Positions 1 through 10,514 of a DNA stretch of 64,000 nucleotides are shown in pieces; the stretch's first letter is position 1; every line of letters starts with the position of its first letter. The DNA is from Gymnothorax reevesii (Eukaryota; Chordata; Actinopteri; Anguilliformes; Muraenidae). The translations under genes were made by a program, and so were the position numbers. The stretch is from contig CM056587.1 in NCBI GenBank assembly GCA_029721435.1, forward strand, positions 14,269,667 through 14,333,666. The letters are read 5' to 3'. The notes below the pieces were generated by a model. It did no database searches. It had not been told where the DNA came from and saw only the letters and a program-made list of their open reading frames with translations.

Positions 1-848
1 AAGAGCCGGGGCAGATCCGGAGCGGAAGTGCTTACTATCTGGGTAGCCAACTAACTTAAATTCGACTTAAAGTTAGATTTTCATGAATTTCGATAATGAA
101 ACTAGAAATGCATTTCCTGAAGGAAATACCAGTGCATGCAAAGCAAATTAGTAAAATCAGAAAATCAATTCACAGTTAATGATTTTTTTTTTTTTAATCC
201 TAAAAGTTGCACAGCCATCTAAGAGCCAACTTTGAGTAGGTTTGCTTGAGTAGAAACAGTACAGAACAGGGTAATTGTTACACCAAGGCCCTACTCACTT
301 AGCAAAGAGAGAGAAGGAGAGGGACAGAGAACAGGAAGACACAAAAACAAGGGCAGCTACGGAAGAGGAGAAAACGCTTCAAGCATAAGCAAATGAAGCA
401 GAGTCAATTCTCCTGATTACAATGATGGCTGTGTTATTTGTTCAATTTCAAAATGACACATCAAGCTATTTTTTCCATTCTGTGAGCGGATGCATCTTGG
501 TGTTGACTGAAAGAAAGCAGACATTTTGATGGCTGGCTTGCTAACTTCGCCATCAATGCTGCATAATGAAATAAAATGTTTATTTGGATATCTGTGTAGC
601 CAAGCTACGTAGCGAAGCCGCGATGGACATGCAAGGAAATTTAGTGAGTAATTCGGTTATTTGTCTGATGATGCTGTCGAAATGAAACGAGTAGGCTAAG
701 TTGCTAGCTACCGAGTAAGCAAAATTTGTGTGTGAAATTAAAGGTTATTGTGCAGATCTGCGTTTTTCCCCTACTTCAACTTAATATTTGGGTGCAGCTT
801 CCAAATCATTAACAAGTTCGCATACTTCCAGTTCGGTCAACCTCCCTT
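1..848. other. No gene recognised
   Basis: AT-rich sequence with a T-tract at 182-195 and a purine-rich stretch at 300-375 (GAGAGAGAAGGAGAGGGACA). Expected to be within or beyond the large cwc22 intron 3. Confidence 0.5.
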
Positions 849-3172
849 TATGGAGGACCAAAACTGCCAAAATTAAAAATAAATAGATCTGAAAATAAAA
901 ACAAAAATTAAAAATATATACGAGTGAAAATAAATAAAAGTAAAAATAAATACAAAAATAAAAATATACATACATAAATAAATAAAAGTGAAAATAAAAG
1001 TAAAAATAAATACAAAATAAAAAATATATATACATAAATAAATAAAGGTGAAAATAAATGTAAAAATAAATACAAAAATAAGAATATATACTCATAAAGT
1101 GAAAATAAATAAAAGTAAAAATAAATCCAAAAATAAGAATATATACTCATAAATAAATTAAAGTGAAAATAAATAAAAGTAAAAATAAATACAAAAATAA
1201 AAAACAGATTTCAAAAATTAAAAATAAATAGAAAAATAAATGTGGAAATAAATACAAAAATAAATGTATATCATTATTATTTTACCTATCAATAAAAAGG
1301 TAAACGCGTTCTGCTCTCATTTATTTATTTTTTGCTGTCTGCATGTAATGCAGAGGGAAATGTTATTCAAATGAGGGGGCGGTCCTAAGTGTGCTTTGGG
1401 TTGAACTGTTCGCCTATAGGTTGTGCAGAGGTACACCTGCCAACAGCCACACACTTTTCTCTCTCAAACATTATTGACAGGCTAATAATAGCGGAATCCA
1501 CGCTGCCAATTGTTTGGATGATTTAGAACGCGCTAAGTATGAAATATATGTGTTATGTTTTTACGAAAGTCCACTTCAGGTGTGTTGACTCTTTCTTTAT
1601 TTTCTGCTTTTACAAGCTTCGACTTCGGACGAATCTCAGGAAGGGGGAGATGACGGGGCACAAGCAAGTTTACTCATACACCGTTAAGCTCCCTGGGCAT
1701 TAGACGATAGGACGTGATTATTTAACTATTCGGACGCAGCCAAGGTTCCGCGGAAAGCTAAAGACGGAAGTGTCATAGTGCACCGGTGATGCATCAGAGC
1801 GAATCACGTTAGCAGAAACCAGCAGTAGCCGATGAGATTTTGTCATTAGCTTTAAATCCCCCTATGAACTTTCAGAATTGGTTACTGACAGAGAGAAAAT
1901 GCCCTTATTTGCATTACACAGCGTTATGCAGGAGAATCAGAGCTTTACAACGGTACCGGACATGACAGACTTCAGTAAAGAGGCGAAGTACTGTTCGTTG
2001 CGTTGGAATGCTAACTTTTTGGCAAATTCGGAAGAAACTCACTGCCGCAAGTAGACAAAATGTAATAAAACAAACGTCGAAGTGTATCATTTTAATGTTT
2101 TCTTTATAGCAGTTTGAAAGAATACAAATTCAAGGAGTAAACTAGCCCAAAATCTCAAACTTTTGACCATTGCATGAAAAATCCATGTTTTTGCCTGCCG
2201 TGTCTCGCCTTAAATGCACTGTGGATCGCTACACAGCGCCATGGTTAAAACTGACAAAGTTTCAGTTTCGTATCACGTAACTCCCCGGAACTAGTCACGA
2301 CTATTCCGAAAACAAATGATTGTCAGCGTGAACCTTTCTTACTGAAATGTGTCTATTTCGCACCACTAATATGCGTGAAAGGGCCACAGATAGCCTGTCC
2401 GTGTGGAAACGAAACCCCAGGGAGCTTAACGGTGTATGAGTAATCTTGCATGTGCCCCGCCATCTCCCCCCTTCCTGAGATTCGTCCGAAGTCGTAGCTT
2501 GTAAAAGCAGAAAGTAAAGAAAGAGTCAACACACCTGAAGTGGACTTACGTAAAAACATAACACATATGACATATTTCATACTTACCGCGTTCCCATTAA
2601 TCCAAACGATTGGCAGCGTGGATTCCGCCATTACTGGCCCGTCAATGTTTGTGAGAGAAAAGTGTGTGGCAGGTGTACCTCTGCACAACCTATAGGCGAA
2701 CAGTTCAACCCAAGGCACACCTAGGACCGCCCCCTCATTTGAATAACATTTTCTTCTGCATTACATGCTGTCAGCAAAAAATCAATAAATGAGAGCAGAA
2801 CGCGTTTACCTTTTTATTGATAGGTAATATAATAATGATATACATTTACTTTTGTATTTATTTCCACATTTATTTTTCTATTTATTTTTAATTTTTGAAA
2901 TCTGTTTTTTATTTTTGTATTTATTTTTACTTTTATTTATTTTCACTTTTATTTTTTTTTATTTTCACTTTTATTTATTTATGTATATATATTTTTATTT
3001 TTGTATGCATTTTTACATTTATTTATTTTCACTTTTATTTATATATGTATATTTTGGTTTTTTTTATTTTTACTTTTATTTATTTTCACTTTCATTTATG
3101 TATATATTCTTAATTTTTGTTTTTATTTTCATATTTATTTATTTTTAATTTTGGCAGTTTTGGTCCTCCATA
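849..3172. mobile_element. Large foldback (long inverted repeat) DNA element
   Basis: Termini are perfect inverted repeats TATGGAGGACCAAAACTGCC (849 onward and the complement ending at 3172), flanked by CCCTT (844-848 and 3173-3177). The inverted similarity runs inward about 750-850 bp on each side (849 to about 1,695 against about 2,425 to 3,172). Each arm has an outer AAATAAATA-rich half and an inner unique half. A roughly 730-bp single-copy centre remains. The short target duplication and TATGGAGG-type TIR resemble the 59,700 element. I cannot place the superfamily. Confidence 0.7.
2353..2718 (-). other. Exon-like ORF in the right arm of the foldback element
   Basis: On the minus strand an ATG at 2631 opens MAESTLPIVWINGNA and meets an excellent donor GCG|GTAAGTATG at 2587. 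A pyrimidine-rich acceptor (CTGCTTTTACAAG) follows at 2498. In the left arm the same sequence has lost both the ATG and the GT. The 121-residue open frame spanning the region reads through the donor. I do not recognise the peptide; it may be the 5' end of the element's own transposase gene or a captured host first exon. Confidence 0.3.
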
Positions 3173-3384
3173 CCCTTTCATTTTGTTGCCTGGTTTCCCA
3201 ATTGTCCATATTAATGTTCATGGATCACGTAATGCGCGAATTAAATTTGAAATAGCCTCGGACTGCAGAAACTTAATTACTTTTTTCCTCCCCTCACATA
3301 TCAACGGGTAAGTCCGAGGCGTTAGCAACATTGGCTAAGGTGACAACAGTATTAGCGGAAAAGCCAGACTATCAGCCATTATAA

Positions 3385-3498
3385 AGCCGCTTTCACACTG
3401 GACGCGAATCGAATTGTTCGCTAAACAGATTATATTCAAAGTCAGTGCAAAGATGCGAATACACGTGAATTTGTTTCGCCTCCAGTGTAAAAGTAGCT
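3385..3498. mobile_element. Harbinger-type MITE, copy A
   Basis: A palindromic 114-bp element with ends AGCCGCTTTCACAC and (complement) AGCTACTTTTACAC, flanked by TAA on both sides. The three-base TWA duplication is the PIF/Harbinger hallmark. Confidence 0.75.
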
Positions 3499-4703
3499 TA
3501 ACTCTTTAGCTACCGGCATTTGTAAACGATGGATAATTACAACACTTAGCCAGCTCAGTGTTCATGCAACTAATACATCTGACGGAGACAGTAGCCAAGC
3601 AGCCGACTGATTTAAGCCACTCCGCAAAGAAATTCGGATCCGAAATCACTTTCTCTTCGCTGGCGCAGATGCACGTCCGTCTTGATCGGATCATTTTAAC
3701 TAATGCGTAACCAATAATTATAATATTCAGGTATTGGTGCAAGGAATGAGCTCATTTACGGTAGAAATCCAAAAATTTTAACTTGCAGAAATGGGCCTGG
3801 ATAGGCTCTTTTCGCTGTATGCAAGAATCATATTTCATTGGAACTGACTGTCACCCAGTCAATTGGGAGAGCCGCGTTTCCTCCGCTTTCATCTTCACTC
3901 CGAGAAAAAGCGCCGTTCAGGGGGTTTACGAGGTACCTGCCGGGGGTTCGCTATAATGCCTTCATGGGCAGAGCATGTTTGAACTGGTGAGGCCAGAGCC
4001 ACCTCTGCTGACAGTTTCGGTTTTAAAAATTAACGGCTGACTCACTTAACGGCTGAGTCTCACAGGTCATTTGAACATGATTATCCTTTTAACCCACCCA
4101 CTATAAAATGCAAGATTTCTCGAAAGTCGTAGAAAGTATCATTTAAATAACGCCACAGGAGGCACGCCGAGGCTTTGCTGAAAATTTCAATATATATTTT
4201 GTGTCATTTAAGTTGAAAAAATGTGGCATTAGAGCAGTTTGAAAAAACTGTCCCGAGCTGGTTTCTGGGCAAAGTCAGGCTGTCATTTTATATGGGGTTA
4301 AATGAGAGATCTGTCTGGATTTGCTGTTGGTTTGAGGCTCATATGGTAAAAAGTGTAAGTCCACTTCAGACCACTGATACACGAGAAGAACAAGCACAAG
4401 TTCATCTTCATTTTGATGTAAATATTTATATGTAGTCTAAAGTTTGTAGGAGAAATGGCAAATCAAAAACAAAAGTTTTAGGTGATTTTTCGAACTCCAC
4501 TCCACTCTAATGATGTCACCCACTGAAAGTCTCAAGATTCCGTGCCATAGAAACCCATAGAAATTTAAAAAAAAAATAAAAATCATAGAAAAATGAAAAT
4601 AACATAGCATCAGTGTGCTTTCAAAAACCTATGCAACGGAGTTTGAATGAAGTCTCTAAGTTATACGGTTAAGGCTGAATTAATCGCAATAGCTTGGTTG
4701 GAA

Positions 4704-4710
<7 letters not shown>

Positions 4711-4735
<25 letters not shown>

Positions 4736-4783
4736 AAGAAGTAGTCTAGGAAGAACAGTACAGTGCATTGCTTTGCATGCACT

Positions 4784-4820
<37 letters not shown>

Positions 4821-4865
4821 GTCTTGGAAGAACAGTACAGTGCATTGCTTTGCATGCACTGTAAT
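4711..4865 (+). repeat. Two (TAA)n tracts within an ~80-bp tandem duplication
   Basis: (TAATAA)n at 4,711-4,737 and 4,784-4,820 separate two copies of GGAAGAACAGTACAGTGCAT plus TGCTTTGCATGCACTG (about 4,748 and 4,824). Confidence 0.88.
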
Positions 4866-5042
4866 TATACAGCAAGCGTTCAGTCCAGTGCTGAGATAAA
4901 CTGGAAGGTAGATACTGTGTAACTTGGCAGTTAACTAACCACCTTACCTGTTTAGCAAGCGAACGTTAGTTTGACAGTTGCGTGTATTTCCCTCTATCCA
5001 ATCGCCCCGGTCTCAGTTCAGGCTGTTAGTGAGCTTTATGAA

Positions 5043-5141
5043 CAGAGCGTTTCGCTTGTACTCTCGTCTTTGCATTGACTTTGAATGTAATCTGTCATGC
5101 GAAAAATTTGTTTCGCGTCCGGTGTGAAGGCGGTTTGGCGC
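5043..5141. mobile_element. Harbinger-type MITE, copy B (degenerate)
   Basis: Contains GTTTCGCTT, CTTTGAATGTAATCTGTC and TTTCGCGTCCGGTGTGAA of the same family; the left terminus is lost. Confidence 0.6.
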
Positions 5142-5194
5142 CGCTTATTCTGGCAAATGTTCTGGGGAATAATTCTGAAGTTTAACGCCATAGA

Positions 5195-6140
5195 CAGGCC
5201 TACCAAAGAAAACGTAGCCTCAGCACACAAAAACTTTGAAATGCCAACATTAATCGCGGAAATAGCAACAGAAAAATAATACCCCGCTACCGAAACTGCA
5301 AAAACCGCAACATAAACTGTTGACTCGTAGCATAAGACTATGAAACTACAACATCTTCTTTCGCATCCGTCTTTGCCATTTACTGCGCTTGCGCGTACCG
5401 GCCCAGGCTGCTTTCAGAGATAGCGGAATCAGGCGTGTCTCCTTCGGTTGGTAAGTAAAACTTCCAAATATGACGTTATTGTTTATGCAGATTTTTAACA
5501 ATGAATTGTATGACGTAACTGTTACATCCACATTCTCGAAAATTCGCTTATTTTAGCATGTCACCCTGCCGAAAATGAACGATGCACTGTCGATTTCGCT
5601 GAAGTCTTAGAGTTGCCAACTTGACGACTTTCTCGCTTAATCTGCAGATTTTCCAAATCGGGATTGTTTGTCCACTCAAGACGTATGTATACGTCTTGAG
5701 AAAGTCGTCAAGTTGGCAACTCTAAGACTATAGCGAAATCAACAGTGCATCGTTCATTTTCGGCAGGGTGACATGCTAAAATAAGCGAATTTACGAGAAT
5801 GTGGATGTAACAGCTACGTCTTACAATTCATTGTTAAACATCTTCTGCATTAACAATAACGTCATATTTGGAAATTTTACTTACCAACCGAAGGAGACAC
5901 GCCTGATTCCGCTATCTCTGAAAGCAGCCTGGGCCGGTACGCGCAAGCGCAGTAAATGGCAAAGACGGATGCGATAGAAGATGTTGCAGTTTCATAGTCT
6001 TATGCTACGAGTCAACAGTTTATGTTGCGGTTTTTGCAGTTTCGGTAGCGGGGTATTATTTTTCAGTTGCTATTTCCGCGATTAATGTAGGCATTTCAAA
6101 GTTTTTGTGTGCTGAGGCTACGTTTTCTTTGGTAGGCCTG
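5195..6140. mobile_element. Compact foldback element, two ~440-bp inverted arms
   Basis: The element begins CAGGCCTACCAAAG and ends in the complement CTTTGGTAGGCCTG, flanked by a 5-bp duplication ATAGA (5190-5194 and 6141-6145). The arms (5195 to about 5,636; about 5,700 to 6,140) are nearly identical inverted copies with few substitutions and small indels. They are separated by about 65 bp that contains its own palindrome (CAAGACGTA/TACGTCTTG). The arms contain CRE-like TGACGT and TACGTC motifs and a short ORF with no recognised domain. The family is unknown. Confidence 0.72.
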
Positions 6141-6145
6141 ATAGA

Positions 6146-8213
6146 TGACTAACTTTGATAAATTAGCAGGCGAGGGTGTCACAGCTGGAGTGTAACTGGA
6201 TTATCAACAGCAGTCGTCGCATTATGAGCCAGATGAACTCGGAAGGCTGTATTGTGATGCCTGATCGCCGGCTGTGCTGTAGGCGGTGGGCATCTATGAT
6301 CACAGTGGAACTAACGCTGGCTTATAGGCTTGTGACTTCAGCCACAACATGCATACAATATTTTTTATGAATCGGCGAGTTATCTTGATGCCTTGTTGTA
6401 CCCTCGTCATTAGATTTATACCCGAGTTTGGATAGTTGTCCTCATTTCCACTATGTATCCAGCCATCTAGCTACGTTGGCCTACGTAACACGGTTTGTCA
6501 AGTGTTACAATTAGATAGATAGATAGATGGATAGATAGATATCTTGATAGCAGGCTCATACACTAAATAAACACACTCGAAAACGTGTGTAAACAAACGT
6601 GTAAATGGACCGCAGAGATTGCTAAGGCAGAGGTGCTTTCCTTTGATGACTTACGTCTAGGAAACTTCCTACTTCTTCAGGAGGCGGGACGTAAGAGTGC
6701 AAAAATATCACTTTTATTCCTTAAAATGGATGGATTTTTCAGCCATTTCAGAACTTTTGAGTGCAGAGAGAGATAAATAATCATATAGAACAAAATAAAC
6801 CAATTTCAGGTGGTGTGCCTCATGTCAGGGAACCTTTAACTGAAGTAATTTTATTTGCATCAAGAAAATTGACGAAGAGCTAATGTGGAATCAAAATCAA
6901 AAACAATTGAAACAAGCATTGTCACTAAACGTGGCCATGTGCCCAGTCAGGTCACAGAAATCGACTGGGATCGGCATATCACACTAACACACATCGAAGC
7001 CAAGGACAAATGAAATCGGTCAAACCGTTCTTGAGATATCACGTTCACAACAAACAGGACGTGACGGACAGAAGGAGCTGAATACCGTGTCCCCGGCTCT
7101 GCTCGCTACCGCGACGGCAGGGGACAATTAAGCCAAAGGAGCCGCGTACAAATTTACGTCACACTGTTACTCGCAATTGCAGCGTTTTTGAAGTGCTCCA
7201 GGGCGAGCTGCTTTTAGATATTATGAGTTTTGTTGATCTAATTAACCGGCTGATTGCACAGTAAAGTAGGTTTCACGACTGAGTGAAATATAGTTGTGGA
7301 TAACAAAGCGAAAACCAGCTGACCAATTGTCTGGTCGAGGAACCTCTGGTGTGGCAGTTTCATTGCTTCTACGACTGACAAACATAAAACCCTAAGACCA
7401 TAGATGGCAAGAGCAGAGGTTCACTTTCGGGTTAAATGGGAAGGTAAAATGTGTTTATTCAAGCAATGAAAAGGCCTGGGGGACCCACCTCTGCTCTGGA
7501 GAGGAGCTTCTTCGCCGGGTGCCCTGCTCAGAGCCGCGCTGAAGGAGACATAGTAACAGAACTGAGCGCAAAGAGTTTAGTCAAAGGAACCAGCAATTTA
7601 ATGCTTTCCCAAGGTGCCCAGCTTACAGGAGTGAGGGCCTTGTATAACCAGGCAAAACCACACAGCAACATTTCAAATGCAGAGATGACACAGAACAGTA
7701 ACTTCAGATTGGCTGTACCGAGGCCAGACATGAAATGGAAGAGCCAAGTCTCTAAGCACATAAAAATACCTAATTTATACTGAGCAGCACAACCCTTGTA
7801 GCAAGTTTCGTGTAACAAATTTTAACCAATACTTTTTGCCCAACTCTAGAATTTTCCCATACCAGACAAAACTTTATTTTGTTCGGGCAGCCAGACCGTG
7901 GCACATCAAGTTACGGACGCCATTTTTTTCCCCCCACAAGGTTTACCAAGTGCTGATAAGTTCTTGCACCAAGGTAAAATGGCACATCGTAGAGACACCT
8001 GGGACCTCAATTATAAAAAATTTCCGAGGATTTCATACTGAAAAACTGCTTATGCTCAAAAAAAGAAGGGCATAGTAAAAAAAAAAAAATGTCATGCATA
8101 AAATGGTGCGAAAGCTAAACTGCGTGAAAGTTTTACTTTCATTATCTGAATCAACATGGATTTTTGCTAGCATGTACAATCCTATTAATTTTCTGTTAGA
8201 GTCACGCCTGTTG
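6146..8213. other. Repeat debris, possible LTR-like segment
   Basis: About 6,825-7,127 resembles the 3' part of a dispersed fish repeat (AAACCGTTCTTGAGATATCA, ending in a GGGGACA motif). About 7,320-7,820 read on the minus strand has a GC-rich block followed by TTGAATAAACACATTTTACC, a poly(A)-signal arrangement as in an LTR, but I could not find paired ends or a primer-binding site. Overlapping ORFs of 110 (plus) and 96 (minus) codons match nothing I know. Confidence 0.35.
6512..6541 (+). repeat. (GATA)n microsatellite
   Basis: About seven TAGA/GATA units with one GATG interruption. Confidence 0.85.
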
Positions 8214-8215
8214 TA

Positions 8216-9863
8216 CAAAACCCAAAACCAGTGAAGTTGGCACGTTATGTACATCGTAAATAAAAACAGAATACAATGATTTGCAAATCCTTTTCAACTT
8301 ATATTCAATTGAATACACTGCAAAGACATGATGTTTAATGTTCAAACTGAGAAATGTTTTTTTTTTTTGCAAATAATCATTAACTTAGAATTTAAAGGCA
8401 GCAACACGTTGCAAAAATGTTGGCACAGAAGCCTTTGGACCACTGTGTTACATCGCCTTTCCTTTTAACGACACTCAGTAAACGTTTGGGTACTGAGGAG
8501 ACCAATTTTTGAAGCTTTTCAGGTGGAACTCTTTCCCATTCTTGCTTGAAGTACAGCTTAAGTTGTTCAACAGTCCGGGGTCTCCGTTGTCGTATTTTAC
8601 GCTTCATAATGCGCCACACAATTTCAATGGGAGACAGGTCTGGACTACAGGCAGGCCAGTCTAGTACTCTCACTCTTTTACTACGGAGCCATGCCGTTGT
8701 AACGCGTGCGGAATGTGGCTTGGCATCGTCTTGCTGAAATAAGCACGTGCGGAATGTGACTTGGCATCGTCTTGCTGAAATAAGCACGGGCGTCCATGAA
8801 AAAGACGTTGCTTGGATGGCAACATATGTTGCTCCAAAACCTGTACGTACCTTTCAGCATTAATGGTGCCTTCACATATTTGTAAGTTGCCCATGCCTTG
8901 GGCACTAATACACCCCCATACCATCACAGATGCTGGCTTTTGAACTTTGCGCCTATAACAGTCCGGATGGTTCTTTTCCTCTTTGGTCCGGAGGACACGA
9001 CGTCCATAGTTTCCAAAAACAATTTGAAATGTGGACTCATCAGGCCACAGAACACTTTTCCACTTTGCATCAGTCCATCTTAGATGAGCTTGGGCCCAGC
9101 GAAGCTGGTGGCGTTTGTGGGTGCTGTTGATAAACGGCTTTCGCTTTGCATTGTAGAGTTTTAACTTGCACTTGCAGTTGTAGCGACGAACTGTAGTTAC
9201 TGACAGTGGTTTTCTGAAGTGTTCCTGAGCCCATGTGGTGATGTCCTTTACACACTGATGTCGGTTTTTGATGCGGTACCGCCTGAGGGATCGAAGGTCA
9301 CGGGTATTCAATGTTGGTTTTCGGCCTTGTCGCTTACGTGCAGTGATTTCTCCAGATTCTCTGAACCTTTTGACGATATTACGGACCGTAGATGATGAAA
9401 TCCCTAAATTTCTTGCAATAGCTCGTTGAGGAATGTTCTTTTTAAACTGTTCAACAATCAGCTCACGCATTTGTTCACTAAGTGGTGACCCTCGCCCCAT
9501 CCTTGTTTATGAATGACTGAGCATTTCAGGGAAGCTGCTTTCATACCCAATCATGGCACCCACCTGTTCCCAATTCGCCCGTTCACCTGTGGGATGTTCC
9601 AAATAAGTGTTTGATGAGCATTCCTCAACTCTCTCAGTCTTTTTTGCCACTTGTGCCAGCTTTTTTGAAACATGTTGCAGGCACAAAATTCCAAATGAGC
9701 CAATATTTGCAAAAAATTACAAAGTTTACCTGTTCGAACACTAAGTAACTTGTCTTTGCAGTGTATTCAATTGAATATAGGTTGAAAAGGATTTGCAAAT
9801 CATTGTATTCCGTTTTTATTTATGATTTACACAACGTGCCAACTTCACTGGTTTTGGGTTTTG
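8216..9863 (-). mobile_element. Tc1/mariner element, family A, copy 1
   Basis: TA target duplications (8214-8215, 9864-9865) flank inverted termini that begin CAAAACCCAAAACCAGTGAA. About 1.65 kb, the usual Tc1 size. The transposase lies on the minus strand. Two more copies of the family are at 15,722-17,329 and 49,047-50,653. Confidence 0.93.
8392..9500 (-). pseudogene. Tc1 transposase, family A copy 1, disabled by a 41-bp duplication
   Basis: Starts MGRGSPLSEQMRELIVEQF with a paired-like helix-turn-helix DNA-binding half (IARNLGISSSTVRNIVKRF), then the DDE catalytic domain: PDESTF, QQDDAK and DLSPIE, with DD34E spacing as in Tc1. A tandem duplication of 41 bp (8,706-8,746 repeated at 8,747-8,787) doubles the second catalytic motif and shifts the frame, so the N-terminal 276-residue ORF ends early and the C-terminus is in another frame. 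The usual stop after VTQW is also mutated. It cannot make a functional enzyme. Confidence 0.9.
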
Positions 9864-10059
9864 TACAACTACAAAATCCGCAAAGAAAGCAGCTACGCAT
9901 CTATTCTGTGCGTATGCCCCAGATCCCCACCCCGCAACCTTGCTGAAGATGAAATGAAGAGGTCTGTGACACAATCAATTCTACTGCCCTCCCAGAGAGG
10001 CCTGTGTGCTGCAGTACAGCTCAGTCTCCAGCCCCCTGTGCCTTACAGCCTCTGCTCAC

Positions 10060-10235
10060 CCGGATCTGAGCCACACTGCTCTTCATCCTGCGGCTCTCCT
10101 CCTCTTGCTCACTGTCGCTCTCGCCGTCCTCACTGCTGTCGCTCTCGGAACCACTAGCCTCGGACCCGCCCTCCGTCCCTGCGCCCCGCCCCTTAGGCGC
10201 AATGCTGGACTCAACCACATCCTCCTTTTGTGCGC
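10060..10235 (-). CDS. cwc22: cwc22 coding exon 3: acidic segment and conserved MKSSVAQIR
   Basis: The exon starts after CCATTTTCCAG (acceptor AG at 10237-10236), and its first two bases complete the split glycine codon from the RS exon. It encodes an acidic, serine-rich stretch (SGSESDSSEDGESDSEQEEE) and then MKSSVAQIR, ending in phase 0 at CGG|GTGAGC. From memory, human CWC22 begins MKSSVAQIK, so the ATG at 10086-10084 corresponds to the human start but is codon 359 here. This eight-residue match, the minus orientation and the neighbouring plus-strand ube2e3 (the human order) identify the gene. The following exons, with the rest of the N-terminal region and the MIF4G and MA3 domains, were not found in 1-10,059. 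The gene is therefore partial in this window. Confidence 0.82.
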
Positions 10236-10514
10236 CTGGAAAATGGGCGTGGGCACAGAGACAAACACACAGACATGCGCACAGACAGACAGAAACACAC
10301 ACGGGGAAAGAGACACACATTCAAATGCACGAGCAAACACACACACACACACATGCGCACACACACTCCGATAAATGGCAGTGAAACTGCAGCAGTCATA
10401 ATGTTTCAGACACTCAGTCACAGCTGCATTATCTTCTCAGACTTCCAGAGCAGCAGAGGTACAACTCATGACTCCTCCCACTGGATGCTTGACTGACGCA
10501 TTTGTATGACTCAC
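10236..10514 (-). repeat. cwc22 intron 2 with degenerate CA/GACA microsatellite
   Basis: A 279-bp intron between the RS exon and the acidic exon. The plus strand at about 10,257-10,372 is a degenerate simple repeat of CACA, GACA and AGAC units (for example CAAACACACACACACACACA). Dinucleotide tracts this close to exons are common in fish introns. It creates spurious ORFs on both strands. Confidence 0.7.

Larger units (their letters stand above)
3502..5189. other. No gene recognised between the two foldback elements
   Basis: Apart from the (TAA)n duplication and MITE copy B, I see only AT-rich unique sequence; ORFs here are under 80 codons and unremarkable. Confidence 0.5.

Noticed and set aside
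1..40. Possible next cwc22 exon at the left edge (minus, after CTACCCAG)
   Set aside because: The acceptor is weak, only about 35 bases are visible and the residues do not match human CWC22; not enough to call.
781..3311. Phe/Tyr-rich ORFs on both strands
   Set aside because: Translation of AAATAAATA low-complexity DNA in the foldback arms; the same applies to 59,659-59,958.
7451..7818. Overlapping 110- and 96-codon ORFs (plus and minus)
   Set aside because: No domain, splice or promoter context; the minus-strand AATAAA arrangement hints at an LTR, but no paired ends or primer-binding site were found.
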